From Peromyscus leucopus (lineage: Eukaryota > Chordata > Mammalia > Rodentia > Cricetidae), in the NCBI RefSeq assembly GCF_004664715.2, contig NC_051074.1, positions 19,283,558-19,347,557 of the forward strand: a stretch of 64,000 bases of DNA, read 5' to 3'. Numbering within the stretch: position 1 is the first letter of the stretch; each line of letters begins with the position of its first letter. This document shows positions 42,800 to 54,315 of the stretch, piece after piece. The notes beneath the pieces were generated by a model. That model did no database searches, was not told the DNA's origin, and saw only the letters and a list, made by a program, of their open reading frames with translations. A program made the position numbers and the translations under genes.

Positions 42800-43060
42800 A
42801 TGGTTTGAAATATTTATTCATTAAGGAATAGCTAAATCAAGCATGTTAGTATCACTTTGCTTCACATGCTTGTGTTGTGGTGAGAACTGAAAGCCAGTTC
42901 TTCAAGACTACAATGCGTTCTTCTTACCCACAGTTGCTCGGCTACACATCGGAAATCCCAAACCAACTCATTTTGCACAGTTGAAATTTTGTTTCACTTG
43001 ATTGACATCTGCCGTTTCCCCAGTTTTCAGACCCTGCCAACCTCCACCCTATCTGTTCCC
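42800..43060. mobile_element. Possible old L1 3' UTR relic
   Basis: 'ttgtggtggtgagaactg'-like order ('gtgttgtggtgagaactg') then 'cagttgaaattttgtttc' recalls a common ancient L1 UTR segment. Strand not certain. Confidence 0.3.
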
Positions 43061-43244
43061 CGAGTCTCACTGCTGAAGAGCCCAGACAGGATGTGGGATC
43101 CTGCGGTGCTTGTCTTTCTGACCTTAACCCTCAGCTGAATCCAGTCACTGTGTAGACAGGCTGGTGAAGGCAAGTGATGAGGAAACCGAGTCAGTCTGTG
43201 GGTAGCTTGCCCATCAGCATCGGCAACTTGGATGTGTTTGCTGC

Positions 43245-43606
43245 CCCCCATACCCCCCCCCACCTTCCCATCCCTCATCCCTCCACTACCACCCCACCCA
43301 TCCCCACCTTCCATCCCTCACCCCACCCATCCCTACCCTCCCACCCCCACCTTCCCACCCCTACCCCACCCACCCCCACCTTCCCACCCTCACCTTCCCA
43401 CCCCCTACCCCACCCACCCCCACCTTCCCACCCTCACCTTCCCACCCCCTACCCCACCCACCCCCACCTTCCCATTCCCCATCTCTCCATCCCAACCCCC
43501 CTTTCCATCCCCCATCCCATCCTTTCACCCTCCTCACCCTCCCACCCTCCCCACCTTCCTACCCTTCCCACCCTCCCCACCCCTCATCCTATGCACCACC
43601 CCCTTG
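43245..43606 (+). repeat. C-rich minisatellite (CCCACCC / CCTTCC type)
   Basis: About 360 bases almost free of G on this strand. The clearest unit is ~45 bp (ccaccttcccaccctcacc + ttcccaccccctaccccac...), repeated near 43378 and 43423. Proline-rich frames across it are translation of the repeat. The opposite strand is G-quadruplex-prone. Confidence 0.93.
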
Positions 43607-43989
43607 GTCCTTTACACATGTGTTGAGGGGTAACTTCACTCTCCAAGCTTGGTCTCGGCATCCATGCTCTTCCTGGCTCCCGGGCTGCTGTCCCTAGGGC
43701 TGCTTTGGACAAGCGAGTCTTCATCCCTTCTTTCCTCTTAATGTTCACATTCTCCCACTGCTGCTCCCTGGTTCGCGCCACATCATTTTGCTGTTGTTTC
43801 CGAGTGACAAATGAGTGTCAATGTTCTTCTCTTTATGAGATCGTTATAGTCTCTGAAAATCAAGAAGTGCCACCACATCCTTGCGTACCTGACGGTAATG
43901 CCTTCAAACCTAGGAAAATCTCCTCAGACAAGTGAAGGAAGGAAATAAGTCTTTGTAAGCAGACTTCTCTGTCCAGTAGATTGAGAATT
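43607..43989. other. Unassigned DNA
   Basis: Nothing recognised. Confidence 0.4.
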
Positions 43990-44230
43990 TCTCGCCAGCC
44001 CCATTTAAAATCTTGTATAATATTAATACTAATCAGTGTTTATTAAAATTCAGACATGTTCACAACTGTCGCAGCAGCCGAGTGCCTGTAAGTTAAATTG
44101 ATTTTAGTCCTTAGACACCCATTAATAGCTCTGCTTCCCATTTTCATAATGAAATACAGTTGTGGAGGGGTGTTTATTAAATGACATCTATTTGATTTAT
44201 ACGTGACCTTGACTGGGGAGACTCTGTGTG
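43990..44230. other. Candidate conserved non-coding block
   Basis: 'atattaatactaatcagtg', 'agttaaattgattttagtcc', 'cattaatagctctgcttcc' and 'tgtttattaaatgacatc' are AT-core, homeodomain/forkhead-like words in repeat-free DNA. Not tested. Confidence 0.35.
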
Positions 44231-46292
44231 AAAATGAACAATCACCACCTCCCCCACGCATTGAAACTGCATGTTCCCATTTCCAGCCCACACGAGACGC
44301 AAAAAACACCAGGTTAGATTCCTTCAGCCAACGTCAGACACAATATGGACAAAGTGTTCAGACTCACACTTAACCTGCCCAACACGTAGCCACTGAGCCA
44401 CTTGGATGGTATAGTAAAGACGTGCAGGGGCTTTTATAATTCCAAAAAAAAAAAAAAAAAAAAAAAAGACTCCCCACGTCCACATGAACCCGTTCTGTGG
44501 CACATTTGAACCATACGGAACCTTAAAGCTTGACTGACTTTGTAATGACTTGAAATATTCCAAGACAGCCAAGTCTAGGGCTGAGAAGAAAGTAAATACC
44601 AACCCTGGTTTTACTTTGCTGAAACCAACCTGCTTGCAGAACCAAAGTCTCCACGCTCTCCGGTTCTCTGAAGTGTGGCCAGAGGGTACAGCAGGGTTGG
44701 CAGACTGCCCTCTGCCTCCATGGTATTCCTTTCAGGGAAACTTTATTTGAAAACTTTTTTCCCTCTTGCCAAAATGCGTATAGACTGGCCAAAATCTCTA
44801 CCCCTAGGAGTCATTCTTCTGGGCTGGTAAAGAATCAAGAGCAGCACCTGGCATTCCCAGCACAGCCCAAGCCCTCTGTGGGGTTGCAACAACTGCTTTT
44901 TGAGTTTTTGGCACAACATCCGGCCAACAATTTTTTTTTTTTTGTACTTCAGTGTTTCATAATTTGAAGTTGAATCATGATGGGCTTTCCATGGCTATGC
45001 AAAGTATGCTTGGGGTAGTATTTATTTTGTCTTCTAGGGGACTCTTCATGTGTCAGAGCCTTTGCGTAACACTGAAGGGACATGTTTGTATGAGAAGGCA
45101 GAGTCCCACTGGGCTCCACAGTCACAGGACCATCTGGAGGCTGATGTGCCAAGTGCCACCATCGACTTCACTTTTGGGGGAAAACTTCATGAAAGGTGGC
45201 AGATAAATGCCTATAGAATTAAGTAAAGAACGCGAAAGCGTGCAGTTCACAGTCGAAATAGTACAATCACTAGGAAACGAGATGTAAAAGAATATGTAAA
45301 ATGTACAATAGTGCCGGTGTATCAGCAAGAGGCCCGGGAGGATAAGATTGAGGGAAGCGAAACTGAAATGTTTTCTCTGGGGAAGGAATGGAGCTGTAGG
45401 GATTGTGGAGAAACAACCTGAAATAATCGGCTAATAAAATAAGAAAAAGAAGCCCATAAACAGTCGGTGGGAATTTTTGTGAGTCTCCTGGCCTTGACTG
45501 CGTCCAGCCACTCCACCTGCGCTATTTATTCTCCAAAAGCCGAGGAGTTCCAAAGGAAGACACAGTTACAGATGCCCGAGGCTGGTCGCGGTAAGCATCT
45601 TCTCCGTCCCTGGTCTTTCACTTAAATCTCTACTCCTACAGCACTCCTACCTCTCGGCTGGACTTTCAGACTCAGTCATTCGTGCCTTAGATTCTTTGTT
45701 CTTTCCCCAAACTTCTCCAGCAGAGTGCAAGCTGGCTTGACCTGTCCCCGAGCTATTAAGACCCCAGGCTGTCCCAATCAAAGGCTCAAATCCAGAGCAG
45801 CAGCCAGAGCAGTGGCAACAAACTAGCATGCTTCCCACATGCGGTCCTCAGCTGGCAATCACCTCTGAGACGAGCGATTTTTCTGGCTCAAGCAGGCGCC
45901 ACAAGACTCTTTCTGAGGTGGCTATGTGTACAGGTATCTTCTCGTCCATTGTTCTTTTCTGGGGGTATAGTAGTCAGTTTGGGGAAAAATTATTTTCAAC
46001 AAGAGAAGAATTACATAGATTCCTCCAGACTGGCACTTCCGTATTCTGAGGAGTATAGTCACAATTTTCCCCCTGGTGCTGCTATTTTCCTCGATTACAA
46101 ATTGTTTATTCCTATGAAAGAAAGAAAAAAAAAAGATGAGGAATGGGTTATGGGAGAAGAATGGCTTATTAGTTGAGTTAGGAATAATTTACCTCTAAAG
46201 GCATGATAGTCTTGTAGATTACATACTATAAGAATCAAGCAGGCTGAAAGCATTAAAGGTTTGTTGTAACATACTTCGTTTTGGGGTATGCA

Positions 46293-46294
<2 letters not shown>
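44231..46294. other. Mostly unassigned DNA
   Basis: A-run at 44443-44467 (possible tail of an unrecognised retroposed RNA), T-run at 44931-44943, and an exon-like stretch around 45520-45600 ending in a donor-like CGCG|GTAAGC. No repeat family recognised. Confidence 0.4.
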
Positions 46295-46342
<48 letters not shown>

Positions 46343-46630
46343 AGTGTATATGCACGTGGAGACAAAGGCCAATGTCTGCTCTCCTCAATTGTTCTCCACC
46401 TTTTTTTTTTTGTTTGTTTGTTTGTTTGAGACAGTTTCTTACTGAGTATGGAACTTAAAGGTCCCTAAACCAGCTGGCCAGAATTCTGTACAAGGGATCC
46501 CCTGACTCCACCTCCCCATGCTGGGACCGTGACACTGCTGTGCCTGGCTTTGTACACGGGTGTTAGGTGTTGAGCTCAAGTCTGCTTGCTTGAATGGCGA
46601 GCACTTTACCAAATGAGCCATCACCAGCCC
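46295..46630 (-). mobile_element. B4 SINE with (TG)n tail
   Basis: (TG)n at 46295-46339, then 'tctcctcaattgttctccacc', a GTTT run, 'gagacagtttcttactgag' and the reversed tRNA-like head ending 'aaatgagccatcaccagccc'. Confidence 0.75.
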
Positions 46631-46640
46631 TCAAAACTCA

Positions 46641-46968
46641 TTTTCTTTTTTTTTTTTAATATTCAACATTAATATTTTTATTCTTTATTTCTTTTCATGA
46701 AGTATTTTAAATTTATTCTTCTCTTATACAATACATCCTGACTATAGTTTCCCCCTCCCTCCACTCCTCCCAGTCCCCTCCACCGAAGCTCCCTTCTCCT
46801 CCACATCCACTACTCCATTTATCTCCCTTTAGAAAAGAGCAGGCCTCCCAGGGATATCAGCTGAACATGGCATAACAAGATACAAGACTAGCACAAGCCC
46901 TCATCTCAGGGCTGGATGAGGCAACCCAGGAGGAGGAAAAGGGTCCCAAGAGCAGGCAAAAGAGTCAG

Positions 46969-47016
<48 letters not shown>

Positions 47017-48145
47017 CCACTTTAGGAATCCAAGAAAAACTCTAAGCTACTAAGCCATAATGTACACGCAGAGGACCTAACGCAGACCCACGCAGGCTCT
47101 GTGGTTGTTGCTTCAGTCTCTGTGAGCCCCGATGAGCCCTGCTTAGTTGATTCTGTGGGCTGGTTCCCCTGATGTCCTCAATCCCTCTGACTCCTACAGT
47201 CCTTCCTCCCCTACTTCTGTGGACTAGTGCTTGGCAGTGGTTCTCTTCATCTGTGGCCAGAGGATGCCTTTTTGATGATGATTGGGCTATGCACTGATCT
47301 ATGAGTATAACAGAATATCAGTAGGAATCATTTCACTGACATTTTTTTTTGGCCAGTTGTATTTGGTTCTATCCTAGGTCTCTGAGCCATCCAGCCTCCA
47401 GTTCCTGGCCATCCAGGCAGTGTCAGGCATGGGGTCTGTCTTGCGGCATGGGCCTCAAATTAGACTGGTCATTGGTTGACCATTCCCATAAGTTCTGCAC
47501 CACCGTTACCCTGGCACAAAATGTAGGCAGGACAAATTGAAGGTCGAAGGTTTTGTGGCTGGGTTGGTGTCCCAGTCCCACCACTGGAAGCCTTGCCTGG
47601 TTACAGAAAATGACATCTGGAGCCTCCATCACTAGGAGTCCTTACTAGGGTCACCCTCATAGTCTTCAGGGAATTCCCACTGCACCAGGATTCCTCACTG
47701 CCCCCCAATGTCCCCAATTCCAGCTGTCTCTCTCCCTCTCTTTCATTGCCCCCATCCCCCCAGTTTCCATCCCCATCCACCCCCAGTCCACGCATCCTCT
47801 CTTGAGCCCTCCTTGTTACCTAGCCTCTCTGGGTGAATTGTAGCATGATTATCCTTTACTTCACAGCTAATGTCCACCATATGAGTGAGTACATATCATG
47901 TTTGTCTTTCTAGGTCTGGGTTACCTCACTTGGGTGATTTTTTTCTAGTTCCATCCATTTGCCTGCAAATTTCATGACGTCATTTTTTAAACTGCTGAGT
48001 AATAGTCCATTGTGTAAATGTACCACATTTTCTTTATCTATTTTTCAGTTGAGGGGCATCTAGACTATTCCCAGTTTCTGACTAATATGAATGAAGCTGC
48101 TATGAACATGGTTGAGTAAGTATCCTTATGGTAGGATGGAGCATC
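46641..48145 (-). mobile_element. L1 3' part, minus strand (older rodent subfamily)
   Basis: T-tail at 46645-46658, a pyrimidine-rich 3' UTR, then on the minus strand the ORF2 end: 'tgggttacctcacttggg', 'ttgcctgcaaatttcatg', 'actgctgagtaatagtcc' as seen on the plus strand. Contains a (CA)n tract at 46972-47013. 5'-truncated at about 48145. No intact ORF2. Confidence 0.8.
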
Positions 48146-48149
48146 AATT

Positions 48150-49297
48150 CATTTTCTTAAAGTCATATACCACCAAACAAAACATGGGTATATTATTGAG
48201 CATTCTTTGGATATATGCTCACTTGCTCAACTATGTTCATAGCAGCGTTATTCATAAAAGCTAGAACCTGGAAACAATCTAGATGCCCTTCAACTGAAGA
48301 ATGGTACATTTAGACAATGGAGTATTACTCAGCAGTAAAAAACAATGACATAATAACTGTAAAATAAAGAATAACCATGCTACAATCCACAGCCCCAAAG
48401 AGGCTGAGTTAACAAGGAGGGCCCAAAGAGAGACACATGGATTCCCTGGGAAGGGGAAATAGAAGAGATCTTCTGGGCAAAATAGGGGTGGGGGTGGGTG
48501 GATGGAGGTATGGGAACATGAAGGGTCAGGTTGAGTGGGTTGGAGGTGGGATGGACGGGGAGAATAATGAAAGAAATATAATAATGGGGTGGGGGGCCCT
48601 TTGGGGTTAGGGAGAAACCTGGTACCAGGAAAACCTCCAGGAATCTACAAGGAAGACCCCAGATAAGACCTCTAGCAATAGTGGAGAGGGTGCCTGAACT
48701 GGCCTTCTCCTGTAATCAGATTGGTGACTATCCTAATTGTCATCAGAGATACTCTATCCAGCAACTGATGGAAGCAGAGGCAGAGATCCACACCCAAGCA
48801 CTGGGCTGAGCTCTGGGAGCCCTGTTGAAGAGAGAGATGAAGGATTATATGAGCCATGATAGGGGAACCCACAGAGATAGTTGATCTGAGCTCATGGGAG
48901 CTCACTGACTCTGGACCAACAGCTAGGGAGCCTGCATGGGACCGACCTAGACCCTTTGCATGTGGGTGACAGTTGTGTAGCTTGGTCTGTTTGTGGGGCT
49001 CCCAGCAGTGGGATCAGGGCCTGTCTCTGGCACTTGAGCTGGCTTTTGGGAACCCATTCCTTATGCTGGGTTGCTTCATCCAAACTTGATGCAGGAGGGG
49101 AAGTTTGGTCCGGCCTCAACTTGATGTGCCAGGCTTTTTTGACTCCCATGGGGAGCTGCCCCTTTCTGAATGGAGAAGGAAGAGGAGTGGATGGGGAGGG
49201 GAGGGAGGAAAGGGGAAGAGATGGGAGGAGAGGAGAGAGAAGAAACTCTCAGTTTCAGTATTAAAATAAGTGAAAATTAAAATTAAAAAAAAAAAAC
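48150..49297 (+). mobile_element. L1 3' part, plus strand
   Basis: ORF2 end ('ctatgttcatagcagcg', 'cctggaaacaatctagatgc', 'ggagtattactcagcag'), then a long 3' UTR with 'gtgactatcctaattgtc', 'acttgatgtgccaggc', a GGGGAGGGGAGGG purine tract and an A-rich tail to 49297. 5'-truncated and non-coding. Confidence 0.85.
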
Positions 49298-49305
49298 GAA
49301 AAAGA

Positions 49306-49490
49306 GCGGGGCCATGGTGGCGCACTCCTTTAATCCCAGCACTCGGGAGGCAGAGGCAGGCAGATCTCTGTGAGTTCGAGGCCAGCCTGGTCTACAGAGC
49401 AAGATCCAGGACAGGCACCAAAACTACACAGAGAAACCCCGTCTTGGAAAACTTAAAAAAAGAAAAAAGAAAAAAAGAAAGAAAGAAATA
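49306..49490 (+). mobile_element. B1 SINE
   Basis: 'ccatggtggcgcactcctt', 'caagatccaggacaggcacc' and an A/G-rich tail. It carries the 'aggacaggcaccaaaac' B1 form, different from the 36568 copy. Sits at the L1 tail. Confidence 0.93.
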
Positions 49491-49544
49491 CTTAACATAC
49501 AGTGAGACAGATCAAATCATAGTTGATTCTGTCTGCATAGAAAC

Positions 49545-49690
49545 TTGGGGCAATTTAAATATTGCCAGCCTCAACATCCTTACTTTAAAAAATATAAACA
49601 ACCACTCCCATGTAACATGCATTTTGAGATATGTGACAATCCCTTACACTAAGGTCTGGCCCCAAACAGGCACTCAGTGAATATTTCCCT
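49545..49690 (+). mobile_element. MIR SINE fragment
   Basis: 'cctcaacatccttac' then 'ggccccaaacaggcactcag' and 'tgaatatttccc' keep the forward MIR 3' order. Confidence 0.4.
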
Positions 49691-51665
49691 TCTTTTTGTC
49701 ATCGTTATGGTTAAAAAAGGAAGACTCTACTGTTCTTGAATTTATTCCTCACCTCTTACGGGGATAACAGTGACTATCTGAGCACACTAGAACGACGTCT
49801 GTCCATTCCCACTGAGGGCCAAGTGTCTTCCACAGAGAACACGTTCCCCTTCAGTCGTGGCTGAAGAACATGAGTGGTTCACAAACTAAAGCACTTGAAC
49901 TGCATCAACCGAAATGTGTACGTCTCAAAAACACACTCAGAATTTACCTCAACAGCCTGCTCTAAACAGACAAGAGCCGTCTGTCGTCTGAGGACCAGAG
50001 TCTGCTGGCAAGAGGGTGAAGTTTGGTCTAACTTACATGGCACTGAGTTCTGCAGCCCTCTTCCCCTCTTCCAGCTCTCGGCTCCTCTGTGTGTTAATCA
50101 CGTAGAGCAGTTGGTGCTTGGAGAGGTTCCCGTTGGTCCCCGCTCACAGAGCAGGTGTCTGTCTGGTCCCACTTCCTGTCTCTGGGCTCTGTGGAACCTG
50201 GTCCACTGGACGCCCTGAACCTGTCTGATCTCTTGGTTGCTGTTGACAATTAAGACTTGAGAGCCCGGAGGGATTTGTCCAGGGAGGGAGCAGTTCTGGG
50301 TGTCCTCTGCTGTGGCTGGGCTACGAGCTTCTCAACAACGCACGGCAGCTGCTGAGGAACATCTCATCCTAAGTGACATCATCTTGGAAATGGAGAATCA
50401 GCCTTCACAGTCATTTGTAGTCATTTGTATGATTGAATTTCCCATTTTGAGGGAGGCAAATGACACTTTCATCCAAAAAACAATTTAGCTTTCTTCCTTT
50501 GAGGAGGAGGAGGATTCCGGTGTGCCAGCAGAATACAAAATAGGTTATGGAGAAAGGAAGAAGGTCTGGATGAAAGGAGGAAGTAATGAAGAAAAAGATG
50601 AGGACTTGCATCTGCCTGCTTTGGTGTGCCATGTTCACAGAATAACAGTTCTTTTCTTTGGCTATTTGAGCTCCTAAGTTGGCTCCCCCTCGGTGTTTCC
50701 AGCAAAGAAGGATAGGATCAGCCAGATGTTCAAACTTGTACTCACCCCATGGGCAGATTGCTGGACACTTGAACCGACTGGAAAGCAGGGCGGCTACTTG
50801 GGTGAATAGGGAGCTATGTGAGACCGAGTTGTTGGAGACACCCTCATGTCCTGCCTGCACCTGCAGCCATACGCATGTTGGACTAGTATCCACTGCGCAG
50901 GTCCACATCTGCAGTCAGTGCAGCAGCAAAGAGAGTCCCTGATCTGTTGTCACAGCCGAGGGGCTGTCAGGTCTGGACCCTACTCAGTTGTGACGTCCAG
51001 TTCACAAAGGCGTTGTCATGGCAGAGGCTGTTCGAAACAGAACTCCGTGTGAAGTCCCAGAGGATGGCACTCTTGGGAGAGAGTTGTGAATGTGAACCAC
51101 CCAGTCTAACACCATTTGCTATGACGATATATTTTCCAAACCTCCCTCCTTCTGCTTTTTGCTTTAACTTTTTTTCAAAATTTCTTCTAAAAAGGAAGAT
51201 GTATCCCCTTCTGGCTTTTCCAGGCCATCTTTTACGTGGAGTTAGAACTCCTCCTGGAAGAAGGCTAGGTACCACTCTAACTCCATCTTCTCGATGGCCT
51301 GCTTTGTTTCCTTTTTAGCTGCACATGTGTGTTGAACATTCTAAATCAACCAAGATCTATGCATGCATTCCTCCAAGACTTAGTCATTCTTAAGGGTGTG
51401 TTTTGAATTCAAGAAAACCATAGCCTGCTTCCCTATACCTAGCAAGAAGAAATAGAGTAACAAGATCTAAGTGTATAATAGGACTGAAATTACCAAGCAG
51501 TTTCCGCCGGACCTACAGAGAAGTAGGAGGGAGTGAAGAATCCGATACTTCCACTAAAACTAGGTCTCTAAATTCCAGGGTGTTTCTTTCAGTGCTGGGG
51601 GAATAAGGGTGACTCATTCCAACATCCCTCGAAGGACACTTGCTCCTCTTTAACTTGATGTATTT
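49691..51665. other. Repeat-poor unassigned DNA
   Basis: About 2 kb without a recognised repeat. A 165-codon minus frame at 50411-50908 and overlapping plus frames (50679-50942, 50947-51318) lack domains, and their lengths are expected by chance at this window size. Confidence 0.45.
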
Positions 51666-51885
51666 GGGGCTAGAGAGATGACTCTGTGGTTAAGAGTACT
51701 GGCTGCTCTTACTGATTCAGTTCCTAACACACCCATGGCAGATTACAACTGTAACTCCAGTCCCTGGAGAATCCACCATCCTCTTCTGGCCTCTGTGGAC
51801 ATGCCCACCATGCACTTATTTCCTGTGTGGGGAAAACACTTCATATACATAAAATAAAAATAAATAAATCTTTTTTTAAAAGTCT
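51666..51885 (+). mobile_element. B2 SINE
   Basis: 'gggctagagagatgactctg', 'tactggctgctcttac', 'atcctcttctggcctctg' and the tail 'aaaataaataaatc'. Confidence 0.88.
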
Positions 51886-51916
51886 TAAATCAATAACTTT
51901 TAAATCAAGAAGAGGG

Positions 51917-52199
51917 CCATTGGTCACTTTGATAGAGCTGCTGTAATCAATCAGAGAACAACAACAACAACAACAAAAACATGTTTCCTTACAACTGTGG
52001 ATGTGCAAAATCGAGATGGCAGGGTTGCTCTCCCTGTGCAGATTCTCTCTGCCTGGAGATGTTCCTCTTCTTTCCTCATCTGTGTCCTATTCTTCTCTTC
52101 TCTCATGGACACCAGTCAAATCGGATTTGGTGCACTGAAATAAACTCATTTTAAATTAGTTACCTCTTCAAGGGCAGTCACATTATGAAATACTGGGGT
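51917..52199 (-). mobile_element. Ancient eutherian LTR (MaLR-like)
   Basis: 'acaactgtggatgtgcaaa', 'tcgagatggcagggttgc', 'tggacaccagtcaaatcgg', 'attagttacctcttcaagg' and 'gtcacattatgaaatactgg' match the reversed ancient LTR also seen at 8348-8755. Confidence 0.65.
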
Positions 52200-52696
52200 T
52201 GTTGGATTCTGCCAGAGTCCAGCTCCAAGGGTTCTTGGGTAGAGGAGAGAGGAATGAGGAAATATTAGAAAGACAGATGATAAGAAAGACAGAGACACAG
52301 GATAGCTTTGGGAGGGCCCTGGGTCAATACCCAGCTGACCAATTGTTTACTCAAAAGAGCTTTTTATAATATGCCAAGGGGGAGAGGCAAAAGACCTCCC
52401 CCTTGCAAATCAAAGCACAAATTACCGACAAGTGTAGACCCTTCCAAACACCTGATAACCATGCCTGTGGCCAAATCATCCCATTATGCAGCCCTCCTGG
52501 GTAAAACAAGCTCAGATTCTCTGACCTCGAGTAAGGTCTCACTAGATAGTCTCTATGGGCTACCACATGGGGGTCATCACTTCAATATACAAATTTGTAG
52601 CATAAAAAATTTAACCCATGGCAGTCAATAAAGAAAAAGATAGCATGATAATGCAGTCTTTTATGGCACCCCACCTCCTGTTTTTAGTAACAACCA
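52200..52696 (-). mobile_element. Probable ERV LTR
   Basis: Minus-strand features: TATA-like 'gcatattataaaaagctc', then 'ttcctctctcctctaccc' and an end '...ctggcagaatccaaca'. A plausible minus-strand start is TGGTTGTTACTAAAAACAGG. No target duplication was confirmed. Confidence 0.5.
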
Positions 52697-52825
52697 TTCA
52701 TCCTCATAAATCCATCTGTAAGGAGCAAAAGATTTCTACTTGAAGACAAAAGGATATGACAAATTGGCTTCATGGTCTAATGGAGCAAAACCTCCATAAT
52801 GCAAAGTACCCTTTAATAATGGGAT

Positions 52826-52910
52826 ATGGTGCTGGAAAGATGACTCAGTGGTTAAGACCACTGGCTGCTCTTCTAGAGAACCTGGGTTCTATTCCCAGTA
52901 TCCCCAGTGT
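52826..52910 (+). mobile_element. B2 SINE 5' fragment
   Basis: 'ggtgctggaaagatgactc', 'agtggttaagaccactggc' and 'ttctagagaacctgggttc' are the B2 tRNA-like head. Confidence 0.75.
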
Positions 52911-54111
52911 GTTGTTGGTAACAAGTGTCTACATGTAGGAACCTGGACCACCATTCACATGGAAGTACCTCCACTTACTCTAAATCCCCAATCTGTTGCT
53001 AGTGACAAAGGCAAAATTAATATTTCCTATATCCTGTTTCCCACCACCACTACGTGTTGAGAATCCCAAATCTAGTATCTGAGTGGTTTCTACAGTGAAA
53101 CTTCTTGCCAGCTAACATGTGGAATACAGACAAGGGTTCCTGAAGAATGATTATTACTTGCTATAAATAACTGGGAGACGGATGTCCACTGAAGCCCATG
53201 GAAAATTAGCTTGTCAACTAGTGTGACAGAGAAGAAATGGAAATTGAGTAATTGCTTCTTTCTTGTTGGTACAAATGCAGAGACACAGAATCATTTCTCA
53301 ACGTTCCGGGAAGAAAATGCATTCTCTTAAGAAACAAGGCAAAAGCTATGCATCACTTTAGCAGAAAAGCAGACTCAGAATCACACCATTTTGGAGCCTA
53401 CTACAGATAAGAAACTCAAAGTTTTTCAAATGCGAGCTCACGGCACACAGAATCACCGCCGTGAATCCTGCCGTCTTAGACAGATAGGAGAATTTAAAAT
53501 ACCGATTCTGGCAACCCTTGCATGGCTTCCCATTATAGTGAAGTTACTGGGGTGGATATGAGCTGCCATTTTGCAAAATGGATAATCTCAGAAACGTGGC
53601 CATTTTGAGAAAGAGGACATGCTGACATTACATCCTTCTTTTCTGTTATTGCAAGGCTTCTCGATTCACAAAAACAAAGCAAAAAACTAGGTTAGGATTT
53701 ACTGAGATGGGAAAATCCAAGGCTCTCCTCGATGGTGTGTCACAGTAGTCATCAAGGAAAATGCAGACAGGAACAGCTTGGTGGGGAGCTTTGCCTCTTT
53801 TAACTATGTATAACACACTTAAGGAGAAAGCGAGAAAGGATAAAAAAGGAGCTCATGGCACTCCAAGTGACTGACATGAATTGTCAAAAGGTATCTGTGG
53901 GGAACTTATACGTTACATGCTAAAATAAATAAAATAAAATACAAAACAAATAGCCCCTTATTGAATAGTGATCATACTATGGTAAAATTCATTACTTTTG
54001 CTACTTGTGATTTTTAAGGCAAAATATATTTCCTTAAGCCATAAAAATTAAAAATTATGGTCATTTAAAATTTAACCAAATAAACAATTTCTTTATACAA
54101 TTTAGAATATT
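52911..54111. other. Unassigned DNA, possibly regulatory in part
   Basis: No repeat recognised. 53380-53620 holds several CCATTTTG words, including a 16-bp palindrome at 53566-53581. The last 250 bases are AT-rich. Confidence 0.45.
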
Positions 54112-54255
54112 CTGGACTGACCAGATAGCTCAGCATATAAAGGCACTTACCAGTAAGTCTGACAGCCTAAGCTTGTTCCCCAGGACCCATTTATTAGAGG
54201 AAGAGAACCAATTCCCTCAAGTTGTCCTCTGACCTCCACACTTACACTGTGGCAT

Positions 54256-54291
<36 letters not shown>

Positions 54292-54315
54292 CCCCACACA
54301 CTAATGATAGTTTAA
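54112..54315 (+). mobile_element. B3 SINE with (CA)n
   Basis: 'ctgaccagatagctcagc', 'aaggcacttaccagtaagtc', 'caagttgtcctctgacctcc', then (CA)n at 54258-54289. Confidence 0.85.

Noticed and set aside
43174..43633. Proline-rich frames of 150 and 133 codons
   Set aside because: They are translation of the C-rich minisatellite in two frames at once, with no sequence outside the repeat.
50411..50908. Minus-strand frame of 165 codons
   Set aside because: Repeat-free but without domain, signal peptide or splice context. A rough count for 64 kb in six frames predicts one or two chance frames of this length.
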